Part shown: positions 41,306 to 53,462 of the stretch, in pieces
Position numbering within the stretch: position 1 is the first letter of the stretch
Layout: each line of letters opens with the position of its first letter
NCBI RefSeq assembly: GCF_030052815.1
Contig: NC_079507.1
Location: 63,210,619-63,274,618 of the forward strand
Source of the DNA: Hevea brasiliensis
Lineage: Eukaryota; Streptophyta; Magnoliopsida; Malpighiales; Euphorbiaceae
Length of the DNA: 64,000 bases
Direction of reading: 5' to 3'
The notes under the pieces: generated by a model
What the model was told of the DNA's origin: nothing
The model's input: only the letters and a program-made list of their open reading frames with translations
The model's database searches: none
Translations under genes and position numbers: made by a program

Positions 41306-43368
41306 TCAAGTCAGAACAATGTCAAAGTGACTAACACTCCATTCTGCCACTTCATCTTTGCTAACGTAGATTTCAGTTCCCAAGTCAATTGATGGCCAGT
41401 GCCTAGTAACAGGCTTAGTGCCGGGATCCTGCATCAAACAATCCAATCCACTAGTCATTTCTTTTTATTTTTAATATCTTTTGAAGAATATAAAAAAAAT
41501 GAAATCATTTTAGTTTACCTGATAAAAATAAAGGTTCTGAGATAATCTCCCAACATCAAGATGCCAAGTTCTTGGGTCTCCTATCCAACCCTCACCCTTC
41601 TTTGTAGGGTAGCCATATTCACCCCAGACAGGATGAGGAAGGATTTGCAGTATCTCTTGTGCCTGAGGATTGCTATATGGATCACATAAATTATGTGGCT
41701 CCTCCAAATACTTGGCATTTCCTGGAGCACACCAGAGGTGGTATGCATCATAGGGGAAGTTGTACCTGTCTGTCCGGTGGATTCTGGTTCCATTACGGAA
41801 GGTGTGATAAGGGGGGCATAGTCTGAGATCGTCAGGCTTGCACCATGGTTCTGTTTCAGGGTTTATAATCATTTCACTGTATCGAGTAACGTCAGTGGTC
41901 ACATCACCATCGCAAGGTTTTCCGTTGTTTTTCCAGCAGCTTCCTATGTCCATCAGATAAAATTGGCTATTTTTACCTCCTCCTTGCTTTACGTTTAACC
42001 TGAACACTACCTTGAAATTGGGCGACTTGGGAACCTATTCAGTGATGGAAAAAAAATCATACCTCATGGACAATTTCAATACCATTGAGCTTTAATCATA
42101 ATAATAATAAATATGCAATCAATTAAGAAAATTGAGGAGAGAATTAATGGCTTACTGTTGTTAACATCCCCCTTGTCGGATAATGGTACCCGCCGGATAA
42201 TCCTTTGGTGGCATCGGACCTAAGGTAGAGCATCAACCATGGATACTTGGGAGAAGTCTTCAACTTGTGGTGAAAAACCCAACTACCATTGTTTAAATGT
42301 CTTTTGACCCAAGTGACTTTGAAATAAGAAGTGCCATTTGCAACTGCTGCAGTTCTAACATCCGAATCCAAATCCCAAGTCCCATAAAAGCTTCCTTTTA
42401 AGGTCTTGCGATTCAGCTGTAGGCTGGTGTAGTCATGGAATATATAGGGCATGTTCATGCATCCTTTACCAAAGCATGGAAACCGAGCTTCTGGTGGGAA
42501 AGGTTTGGACCTGTGGCCATTTTCTGGACATTTGGCTGCTGCAGTGTCCATGTTGCCACTCTTAAGCATGATCATCCAAAATTGCCAAGGCTTTGTATTG
42601 TTTTGTAGCACTTGGCACTTATGACCCAGATATAATTCCTTCTCAGCTGCATAAGTATCTGGTTTTTTAGTTGTTATTCCTCCATATGGACCACTCAGTA
42701 CGCCGAGCCTGTTATCTTGCTCATCCACTTTGTGTATTAACCTCACTTCAGCAACCAACCAAAATTAATTAGCAAGACTTATGTATATTGAAATTAAATT
42801 AATTAAAATATCCTTAAAACTTGACGCGTGTGGGATCATGGATTTAAGTCCCCACTCCCATTTACCAAAACGGGAGAGTAGGGATGGATCGCACGACTAT
42901 GAGAGCCAAAGATTTTATAAACATATTATATATTGTAAGAGTAGAAAGTCTAAAAATTGATATGTATTATAATACTATAGTGTTAAGAGAAAAGAGAAAA
43001 TTTTATAAAAATATTTATCTTATAACAGAAAAGAGTCTAAAAAGTAATAGATGTTAAGGCTGATTATATATATAACGTGCATGGATCAAATTTTGCAGAG
43101 ATGGTCAAGTACAGAGGTGAATACCTGGTCTTTTTGAATGATCAACATCAAAGCAATCAGCCAATCTTGGACTTCCCATATTGGGAGCTTCTTCACCAAC
43201 TTCGTTGCACTGATTCCAAGCTTCAATGGCTACCCTAAGACCATCTCTTCTCATCCCTGGATCTCCAATGGCTGACTTATAATGTTTGCTGGCCATAACA
43301 TAGTTAATTTGAACAAGAGAAAGAAAACCGAAAATAACAAGGCAAGAAAAAAACCTAGGCATCTTCAT
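41306..43368 (-). CDS. Secreted plant protein of unknown function, DUF7705-type, copy B
   Basis: Exons: 43368-43125, 42745-42156, 42034-41519, 41428-41306 (1473 nt, 490 residues, all in frame with GT-AG borders). It has the same signal peptide, SAIGDPGMRRDGLR, PWQFWMIMLKSGN, CFGKGCMNMPYIFH and WIGDPRTWHLDVGR motifs as copy A. In exon 3 I count about 6 amino-acid differences from copy A over some 165 residues, so the copies are recent. The last exon is one codon shorter (ends IVLT). Exon lengths 244, 590 and 516 are identical in A and B. The conserved frame despite divergence suggests purifying selection, but this is by eye. Confidence 0.82.
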
Positions 43369-43479
43369 TATTGCTTATTATTACTTAATGAAAGCAATAG
43401 AGAAGTGGAAGCATATATATATGCATATATCAAGCCTAAGGATTTTAGAGATGATATAGAATTCTAATGAGGCATAAAC

Positions 43480-45456
43480 CTACTCATATGGTAATACATA
43501 TTGAGCATATAACTGACGTGTAATTACCAAGTGTTATGATAGTACTGAAATTTAATGGAAATTTATCTATTTATCTGTATAAAGCATGCTAAATCCTTTC
43601 AATAATTTATCATGTAATTATGCTAAAATCCACTTAGTGATTTTTTTTAAAGAGAATACAACCACTAATGATAAAAGCAATTTATCTTATAGAGTTTGTT
43701 TCGTATAAGCCAATCAACTCTTTAATGCTATTAATAAATATTAATATATATTTATTTCATATATTTATAACTTTATATAGTATAGACCTATATTTTTTTT
43801 TTCTTTTGCACAATATTTATACTTGTTAGATTATTATTATTCTTTTTTTAAAATAATATTAATAGGATTGAATAAAAATAATATTTAATATGTTATATCT
43901 CTTTAATATATTAAGAGGATATAAAAAAATTTTGATATTTTAAAATGAGGAAAATAATCATATAATTTAATTAAGCTTAAAATATATAATATCTTTAATC
44001 TATATACTTTTTTGTTATTTTCATTATTAATTTTATAATATTATAAAATTTTATTAAAAAAACTGCGAGATAAAAAATTTAGTCCAAAAAAAAGTAATAA
44101 AAATAAAATATAAAATAATTAATGATAAATTTAAAATATTATTTTTTATATACTAAAATTAAAATATATATATATATATATAAACTAAAATTATTTATAT
44201 ACTGAAATTACATGTGTAAAAGGACAGAAAATTTCCTATGACCAAATTCATTGTTTTAATAGTAAATATCATTATTATAAATTCAGAATAATCGATTAGA
44301 AAGATGAATCAAATTAAAAAATAATTTAGTTATTTTAATCGATAAAAACAGTAAAATTCAAATTTTTGTGAATAAATTAATTATATATTATAGAAACTCC
44401 CATTTATTCAAAAACATTACTGAAACTATCATTAATGCATGTATTAAAAAAATAAATAAATTATTTTAATTAATTAAGTTACAAATCAATTTAAAAAATT
44501 ATCATTAAAATAGAAGAAAAATCATTTAAATTAAATGAATTAAGAGAAAATTCTAAATAAAAAATAATTTCTACATAGAGACTATGCATAGCATAATGTC
44601 CCAAATAATATTTTAATGCTTTATAAAATTATAATATTAGTCCATTATATCTAAAAACATATATTTTTTTATTAAAAACACATATATTAATAAATAAGCG
44701 AGTTATATTAATTTGTTAACAGAGCACATTTTTATAGTGCTTTTATTAACATTAATAAACACTTTTATATATCTCACTCATAATTTAATTCTTTTTAAAA
44801 TTAATAAATTCACACTTATGATTTGAGGCTAAACGTGGGAGCTAAGAAAACATTAAACTAATCTTTTACTCGATTAAAATCAAACACAGTATTATTTAAA
44901 CTCTAAAAAATATGTACGTAGAATATTTAAATTAGCCCAAGTTGTTTTAAATTTTAATTTTTAATTAATAATATTTCAAAGGTAGTTTTGTTTTTATTAA
45001 ACTCTCTCATTTGGTAAAAAAAGAAAATTTAACAATTGCTTTTTTTAGTAGTTTAATTAAATAAAAAATTTAATAAATCTATACTTTAATAATTTAAAAT
45101 TTATTTTTTTTATTGGTAAATAAATATGACTTTTCAATTTAGTGATTTATATCAGCTGAAGATTGCAATATATTATGATAAAAAATATATTTTAAAACTC
45201 ACATTAAAATCAACCTTTTAGATATATCAAAATTTAATTATCATCAATTTTTTATGAGTGAGTTATATAAAACATCTAAATCTAATTTTAAATAAAACTC
45301 TTTCTCTATAGCTCCAAATACACAAAGATAAATAAGGAATGCATCTTTAGATTTACCTAAAAAAAAAATGATTGAGATGCATATAAAATTTATATAAAAA
45401 ATTCATTAATTTAATTATTGAACTAAACTAATTAAATGATGAATATATTGTATTGC
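43480..45456. other. AT-rich intergenic DNA between copies B and C
   Basis: No gene is recognised. Sequence is very AT-rich with short AT runs (for example 44166-44182). Confidence 0.45.
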
Positions 45457-46595
45457 TTAATTAGCTTGTTTTGGAACAACAATGTCGAAGTCACTAACGA
45501 CCCATTCCCCAACTTGATTACTGCTAATGTATATTTCAGTTCACACGTCAATTGGTGGCCAATGTCTCTTCACAGTCTTAGTGCCTGTATCCTGCATCAC
45601 ATACGTTAACACCTTAGATTACAATGCTTAAGTTAGTAATTTTATTAAAAAAATTCATCAACTTTAATTAATTCCTTTTATAATTATGTTTAATATTTCT
45701 AATTTTGTTAATTAACGTGGCTCTAAGACATTAACCAACATTATAATTGTACTCTCAACTAGATTTCTATTTAAAATCAACTTCAATAAGAATAAAAATT
45801 TGATAAAGACTTGAATTAAATATTTAAGAAATTCAATCAAGAATGCAGCTAAAAAGACTCCGATATCTATAAGAAATTTTATTTAAAATAATAAACTGAA
45901 GTAATAAATTTAATTTATTGTATATCCTTAATCATTCCTTAATCTATATCTAACGCAAACTTATAAATAAATAAAAATATTCTTAATTTTTTATATTATT
46001 TATAAAATATTATTTTCTTATTATTTAAATTAATTTTACAATTTTTATAAATTTAAAATTTAAAATTCTACTTATATTTAACTAAATCTTCTATTATCTT
46101 TTGCTAAAAAAAAACCAAGTCTTCTATTATAATTAAAATAAAATTTTAGATAATTACAATATATAAATATGCCCTTATATAATTATAATTATATAATAAA
46201 ATTTATTTTTATATTTAAAATTAATAAATTAATTATTAATAACAGTAACAAAAAAATAACGAAATTCTATAATAATTCTAATCTCTAATTTTATATAGTA
46301 TATACTGTTATTTTTCATTTATTTATGAAAATATTGTTGTTAATCACTCCTATTTGATTAACTAGTTGGATAAAAGTTTGAGTTGGATATATGTAGGATA
46401 AACAACTCCTATTTTAATACTATTTAAATTTTAATAAAAGTCTTTTTTTTTAATTATGAATTTTATTTGACTAAATTTTTAATTATCTACATAAGTAAGA
46501 TGATAAATATAAATATAGTTAATTATTTTGTATTATCTATAATAATATCATACTTTTTTTGTTACAATTGGTTCAAAATTTTAATACTACTCAAG

Positions 46596-46649
<54 letters not shown>

Positions 46650-48767
46650 AATCATAATTAATGTTAGTAAAGTAAATGTTGGATACTTAGAATTGAATTA
46701 TTCAATCTAAAAAAACAGTCTATGTAGGGTGTACCTGGTAGAAGTAGAGCGACTGAGATAGTCTCCCAACATCAAGCTCCCAAGTTCTTGGATCCCCTAT
46801 CCATCCCTCGCCCTTCTTTATAGTGTAGCCACATTCGCCCCAGACGGGATGAGGAAGAATTTGCAGTATCTCTTGTATGGCTCCTCCCGGTGGTTAGCGT
46901 TCCCTGGAGCACACCAGAGATGGTAAGCATCGTAAGGGAGGTTGTATTTGTCGGACCGGTGGATTTGGGTTCCATTAGGAAGAGTGTGATAAGGGGGGTA
47001 CAGTCTCAGATCGTCAGGTTTGCACCATGGTTCTGTTTCTTGGTTTATAATCATTTCACTGTATCGAGTAACGTCTGTGGTCACATCTCCATCACTTGGG
47101 TTTCCATTGTTTTTCCAGCATCCTCCCATGTCCATCAGGTAGAATTGACTATTTTTACCTCCTCCTCGCTTTACTTCTAGTCTGAACCTCACTTTGAAAT
47201 TAGGTGACTTTGGAGCCTGTGGGTTATGACTTGTGAATATAAGTTTTTTTCAATAAGAAATTGTTTGTGAATGGAATAATCAATGGAATTTGTTATAAGT
47301 AAAGTGTAGAAACAAGTTCTGACAATGTTATGATGAGAAATCAATAGAAAATTGAAGTGGATTGAGTTATAAAAATGCTTATTATTTTTGACATCCCTCT
47401 AGTGGGATAATGATATGAACCAAAGAATCCAGCGGCAGCATCTGATCTCAAGTACAGCATCAACCATGGATAATTCAATGATGTCTTCAAGAAATGGTGA
47501 AAGACCCAGCTACCATTCCTAATCTGCTTTTCCCAAGTGACATTGAAATAAGAAGAGCTACTAACATCAGAATTTAAGAACTCCCTTTCAAGGTATCCCC
47601 TTGCACACTTGTATAGTTATGGTATATCAATTGCATGTTCATGCACCCTTTTCGAAAGCATGGAAATCTAGAGTCCTGTTGGAAGGGCATAGATATCTTG
47701 CCATTTTCTGGGCAGATAGCTGCTAAATTGTCCATGTTGCCACTCTTGAGCATTATCATCCAAAATTGCCAAGGCCTAAGACTGCCTTGTACTTGGCACT
47801 TATCGCCCAAGTATATCTCCTTTCTAGCAGCATACATATCTACATTACTGACCCTAATGCCTCCGTATGATCTTCATAAGACCAAGCTTGTTGTCTTTGT
47901 CATCTACCTTGTGAATTAACTTCACTGTATTCCATTTTCAAGTGACATCACAAATAATACCAAATTTTAGTTAGTATAACAGCTAAATGCAAAAATATTA
48001 TGGTTTTTGAAAGTCCTCTGCATCAATAATATATATTTTGGATCAAGTTTTTTCACTTAGCATGATTCCTTCCAGGTCAGATTTTATGAAAGACCCATTA
48101 ATTAGGACTTTGATTGAGGGTTTTATGCTAAGTTTTTTCTGGCATTATTTTAATAAAATATCTGCTTTAAAAAAAATAATAAAGCCCTTAATTTTTCAAG
48201 TATGTGGGAAATTAAATCTTTGATGCCCATAGTATAAAGTAATAATTAAAATGTTTTAGATTGAAAGTTAAAGACAATGAAGAAATGAGAAATTATTGTC
48301 ATTATTTTCCATTAAGTCCTATTAAATAATGTTGAATATTATTGGCACAACAAACTGAGAAATTTAAATCTAGTTCATTATAAACTAAAAACACAAATAT
48401 ATGAAATTCTTTTATTTAATAGGTGAGTCTCACTATATATCTTATATTGAGTTCATGCATGATAAATATAGTGTAGAGAAGAAAAATCCAAAGTTAATGT
48501 ATATAAATATATTTACTCTTGAGGATGTAGAGTTATCAACATCAAAACAACCATCCTGGGGCTTCCCATGCCAGGAGCTTCTAGGCCAACCTCATTGCAT
48601 TGGTTCCATGCCTCAATTGCCACCCTAAGGTTGTCTCTTCTCATCCCAGGATCACCAATGGCTGATATGTGATCATGCTGCTGGTTCTGGCTAGCCACCA
48701 CATAGATTAATTGAAGAATGCAAATTAAAGCAAGTACAAAATGGTTACAAAACTTCCTCTTCTCCAT
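45457..48767 (-). pseudogene. DUF7705-type pseudogene, copy C
   Basis: Four exon-equivalents are visible: about 48767-48525 (signal peptide, SAIGDPGMRRDNLRVAIEAW), 47924-47380, 47216-46735, and 45591-45457. Lesions: a small deletion after GSPRM shifts the frame in exon 1; exon 2 has a frameshift near 47865 and a premature stop after DTLKGSS; the exon 2 donor GT is lost (AATAATAAGC near 47378); a deletion of about 38 bp in exon 3 near 46878 shifts the frame; and exon 4 has a TGA at 45541-45543. Motifs PWQFWMIMLKSGN and DVTTDVTRYSEMIIN survive. It is more diverged from A and B than they are from each other. Confidence 0.88.
46600..46643 (+). repeat. (AAT)n microsatellite
   Basis: About 14 AAT units lie inside an intron-equivalent of copy C. 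Confidence 0.95.
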
Positions 48768-48799
48768 AAAAATTGTATGTACATTGTACAAGAAAGTTG

Positions 48800-50097
48800 T
48801 TGATGTATATATATATATATATATAGATATATATGTGCCAAATTGAGGATTAATGATAATTCCTTATTTAATTTAGAGCCTTCAACATGAATTTTCTCTC
48901 TCTCTCTCAAGGCTTGTTTTCTTGCTCTAGTTAATTAATAAATATGTTATGGCTTGTATATATTGCTCATGAACATAGACAAATGTCTTATTTAGTGGGA
49001 TTAATTATTATTCATATTATATAGAAAGTAGAATTATATATGCAAGGGATGGCCCCAACCCTCCTAAATATTGTTGTAGATATATGTATTTTTAGCAAAA
49101 AAAAAATTTAGTTTGTTTTAATTATTGATCATTCAAAATAATCTATATCATCTTATCATAACATAAAATATTAAAACTATTTACTTTTATTATATTTCAT
49201 TAAATTTTACATAGTATTGTGATTCTTGAAAAAAAAATTAACTTAACTATACTTTATTAGACTTTTTGAATATATAATATATAGATACATTTAAAATATA
49301 TAAATAATGAGTGTAATTAATTATTTTTTGAATTAATTTTATATATAATATTGGCCCTCTTAAAAAAATTTCTAGCTCCACCCCTATATTTATGTATTAT
49401 TTGTAGGATTATAAATGCTTAATGCTTTTTATAAATATTAACTCAAATTAATCATATACTACGCAAAAAAAACTTTTCACATAAAGAAAATTAACTTTTT
49501 TTTTATGGTAATATGGTATCATGGGTGTATTAGATTTATCTTTTCAACCTGATCAAAGGTAGACCATTCATATAGAAAAATAGGAGATTTATAAAAAAAT
49601 ATATATATTAAAAAAAAAACCTTCATTTATGATGTGACTCAAAATTTAAACCCTAATTAAGAAAATAAAAGGTAAACACAATTGCCAATTGAGCTAATAT
49701 TTGAGATTAAAAATTAGCTAGCACCATGTTGTATTTTCAATTAATCATGGTAAGATTTTGTTCCAAGTTAGAGAACTCTCCAACTATGATTCCTTTGTAC
49801 AATGCAGTGTGACAATTAATTGGGAACCTTTTCATTCTCAAAGTTCACTGTTGCTCCGCGCGTGATGCTTCTATATATGCCCTTGGTTGCCATCAGCAAT
49901 TTAACATTGGCGTACACTCCTTCCAACCCACAAAATAAATATATCTATTTTTATTTTCACTTAATTTGAAAAAATTTAATTAAAAAAATAAATTTTATTT
50001 ATTTATTTAATAGACCATTTACTCATATTATTTATTAAAAATTAAATAATTAAGATTAATAAATAATTTTTTAAAACTAATAAATTTTAAATTTTTA

Positions 50098-50150
<53 letters not shown>

Positions 50151-51136
50151 AACATATTAGTAAATTAATAAATAATCTATTGTTTTAAAATAAAAAGTGG
50201 CCAATAATATAAGATAAATGACAAGATAAAATGAATATATTTTTATGAGACAAAAGAACTATATAATAATATTATAATTTAGAAGATGATTTCAGTATTA
50301 ATCAAAGGAGGCAAAACTTGTTAGTAATTTAGATATTTATTACATCTTAAGTTGAGAGTATAATAATTTACTATCCCCAAAATTAATAAAAAAATGTTAA
50401 TTTTTATTTTCTTAAAAATTAAAATTACTTAAATTTTTTTAATATTATTATTGAAATTATTATTAAAAAATAACTTTTTAAATATATTAATTAAATAATA
50501 CTAAATTAATTTAAATTTAAAATTAATATATTTTAATTATTAAAAAATTTAAAATAAGTAAATTCTTTTTAAAAATTTTTTTTTTTTAAATATATATATA
50601 TATATCACCTCCATCTCCAACCATAAATGCAATTATGGCAAGAAAAACGAACTTGTTAAAAAATACGCTTGGTGAGTATAAGAGGCGTTGAAGGGATGGC
50701 CATTACATCCAATTACAGTATCAATGGACACTCGAGTGGAGGGACGTCATTTCATGTCTTTTTTTTTTCTTCTTCTGTCCTGGGGTTGGACTTTTCTTTA
50801 ATAACTTTTCTTCTTGCCCATTGATTTCATTACTTTGTCAATTTTTTTCCGCTCATCCACTAATTTTGTTTTTTCCACTATATCTCACATCTCCTTTTTC
50901 TATTGGAGTCTGAAAATAACTTATAGAACGAAATTTTATTTAATTAATAAAATAAAATATTAAAAATTAACCAAAGTAAAAAATTAATTCAGCATCATAC
51001 AAAATTAAATTTATATTTATTCTCATATTAAGTAAAATTTATAATTATTATACTTTTTTATTGATTTTTTGGGTAAATAAATTCTTAATTATATCAATGT
51101 AGAAGAGAGAAGAAAACACTACTTTCATAACATCCC
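48800..51136. other. AT-rich intergenic DNA
   Basis: No gene is recognised between copy C and the GT47 gene. Microsatellites: AT runs at about 48808-48825 and (TA)n at 50102-50148. A less AT-rich patch at about 50640-50900 has no coding signal. Confidence 0.5.
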
Positions 51137-52561
51137 TTATGATTTGGAGGGTGCATGCTTAAGCTGAACTAGTGCTGTAAGTGCAACATCAACCGCGTCG
51201 CGAAATCGAATGTTGCTAGAATTCGGGTGGGCATAAGTTAGAGTTGGCATCACCTCTATTATTTTTCTACGCATTCTCTCCACTCTATCGCTCGAAATCT
51301 TCGAGAGCTCTTCCTCTATGCTTTTCTTCTCAATCTCACTCTCATCTATGTAAACCGAATATGCACTCGCATTCGCTGGAAAATACCAGCCGTACTGGGT
51401 GTACGCCGTGTGCTTCGAGAAGAACACCGGTATGCAACCCGCCAGCACTGAGTCGAATGTCGATCGTCTGGTGAACGAGTCTCCTGGCGCTTGCAAACAA
51501 AAATGAGACTGACTTAATACTTTAATCACCTCCAACGGTTCATGGCATTTACTGTCGCCGTTCCTCCCGCATTTCAGAAGCTTGCACCGAGTTGACTCAT
51601 TGCATTGCTTTATTAACTCATCTCGTACGGCGGCTTTCTCCACCCCCTTCCGAGGACCTCCAATGAAAGAAAATAGGTGGTTCCTCTCTGCTCGAATCAT
51701 CTTCTGCTGCCACGCATTCATCTGAACGACACTGGATGGGTGGAAATAGGAAGGGTACGGCACGCCGTATTGATTTGATCCTTGCCATGGCTGTCTCTCT
51801 ACGGTCAGCACCGACATGTTTTTGACAGGTGGCAAATTTAGGAGGCAGTTGGCTCCGAAGTCCGGCCCACCATTGGTGTTCCTCATGAAATCCCATGCGG
51901 TTCTCCCCAGGGCTAAAAAATGGTCCTTCCCCAGATGCCTATGCCACCATGGCTGCATTTGGAGGTACTCAACTAATCTAACGGCTAATTCATCGCGTGC
52001 GGTTAGATTGGCTTCGCGGAACTTGCTGGATGCGTAGAGACCACCATAAAAGGGGACGTAGAAGAGATTGGCAAGGGTGGCATCCCAGGTGCGACATGGG
52101 TGGTTCTCGAGTCGGGCGTGGAAGATCATCTCAGCAAGAAACTGGTGGGTGGCGAACCAGGAGCCGGCAGAGGACATCGGTTGACCAAGGCCGTGGTTGG
52201 CGACATGGGGACACATGTCCGTGTAAACGTTGAGGTGGGTGCAGTCGCGGAGGAGACCCAGGTTGAAGTCAGGTGGCAGCTGATACACAAAGAGTGACAG
52301 GTTTCCAGGGCAAGTAGTGGGGGTGATTGGCAGCCATTTTCTTGTTGTAGTATTGGGGAAAAGCAGTTCAGTGTAAGTAGAGGAAAAGCAAAAGGGAGCA
52401 ATAAGTAAAAGAAAGCAGGAAGAAAGGAAGATTAAGAGGAAGAGAATGTATCTGACAGAGAAAAGGGTGTAATAATAATGTGTTACATTGGTTTTGGAGA
52501 AGTTATTTCCTCTGTGGTGGCCTTTCCATGGAGTTGGTAGTAAAGGTTTTCTGAAAAACAT
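51137..52561 (-). CDS. GT47 exostosin-family glycosyltransferase (xyloglucan galactosyltransferase-like)
   Basis: A single uninterrupted exon encodes 474 residues from the ATG at 52561. It is a type II Golgi protein: a short basic N-terminus, a membrane anchor at about residues 33-59, then the lumenal exostosin domain. Visible family features are LFVYQLPPDFN, the stretch ANLFYVPFYGG, GRTAWDFMR, VPYPSYFHP, LFSFIGGPRKG, and the late donor-binding region SHFCLQAPGDSFTRRSTFDS followed by VLAGCIPVFF. GT47 clade A includes MUR3 and XLT2, which add galactose to xyloglucan side chains. This one looks closest to the GT17/GT19/XLT2-type members, but the exact acceptor is unknown. Several NxS/T sites are present. 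Length and intronless structure are normal for the clade. Confidence 0.9.
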   Translation of the reverse strand: MFFRKPLLPTPWKGHHRGNNFSKTNVTHYYYTLFSVRYILFLLIFLSSCFLLLIAPFCFSSTYTELLFPNTTTRKWLPITPTTCPGNLSLFVYQLPPDFNLGLLRDCTHLNVYTDMCPHVANHGLGQPMSSAGSWFATHQFLAEMIFHARLENHPCRTWDATLANLFYVPFYGGLYASSKFREANLTARDELAVRLVEYLQMQPWWHRHLGKDHFLALGRTAWDFMRNTNGGPDFGANCLLNLPPVKNMSVLTVERQPWQGSNQYGVPYPSYFHPSSVVQMNAWQQKMIRAERNHLFSFIGGPRKGVEKAAVRDELIKQCNESTRCKLLKCGRNGDSKCHEPLEVIKVLSQSHFCLQAPGDSFTRRSTFDSVLAGCIPVFFSKHTAYTQYGWYFPANASAYSVYIDESEIEKKSIEEELSKISSDRVERMRRKIIEVMPTLTYAHPNSSNIRFRDAVDVALTALVQLKHAPSKS

Positions 52562-53462
52562 GGAGAAATTGCAAAGAAAACTAAACCCGAAGGAAGGAAA
52601 GAGAAATTATTATGATATCTGCTGCACCTTACTAATTTAAAAGCAAAAAGAGACTTGGTAATTAGCGTTGGATTTTGTTTTGTAAATTTACCATATATGC
52701 ATCTCTAGCTTAAAAAAAAAAATGTAAAATTTTAAATTAAAATTTAATAAAAAACAAAGAGAATATTTAAATTTCTTTAATTTCTTTTTTTTATAAAAAA
52801 TTAAAAGGAATAAAAACCCGATCCTATCATTAATATTTACTAAATTAATAATATGCATTTAGTTATTTTAATCTCACATTAAAAAGAAAACATTAATATT
52901 GAGTAGTACTAGAGACAGTTGGAGTGATTAATTGCAGAGAAATGGTAACATAGGGCGTAGGAAGGTGGTCCAGGGTTTGGTTGGGGATCAATTAATAAAA
53001 TAAAAAATGCAAGTTTGAGGATGGAGACAGATTGACTAATCACAATTTCGGCCATTTAAATGTCTTTCATAATCAATTAATAAATCATAATTTACACTTG
53101 CTACTTGTCGCTCACAATTATTGAAGAAATCTTATATTATATTAATATGAGCAAAGCAAATGTCGTGAACCCAACACTTCAAATTACACAAATTTCTTGT
53201 GGGCTAGCATTTTGCCTTATTTTACACACAGCTTCTTCAAGGCTAAGGTTAAAGCAAATATAGGAAGAAAGTTCCTCATAGTGAGTTTTTAATTTTCTGC
53301 CAAACTCACTGTGTTAAGAGGACCAATACCATCAAAACACTCGAGCTTTATTTTTTCCATGTATAATTTTTTGACAAGTTCAGAAAGAAGATGCATGATA
53401 CGGCCCTGCTACCATCAATGGAGGACCATTATTCCTTTGCCCGCCTCTTCTGCTATTCCATG
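52562..53462. other. Intergenic DNA between GT47 and dioxygenase genes
   Basis: This holds the promoter region of the GT47 gene (right side of 52561) and the 3' flank of the dioxygenase. Nothing else is recognised. Confidence 0.45.

Noticed and set aside
51244..52401. Several open frames on both strands overlapping the GT47 gene
   Set aside because: They are shadows of the GC-richer 474-codon gene in other frames.
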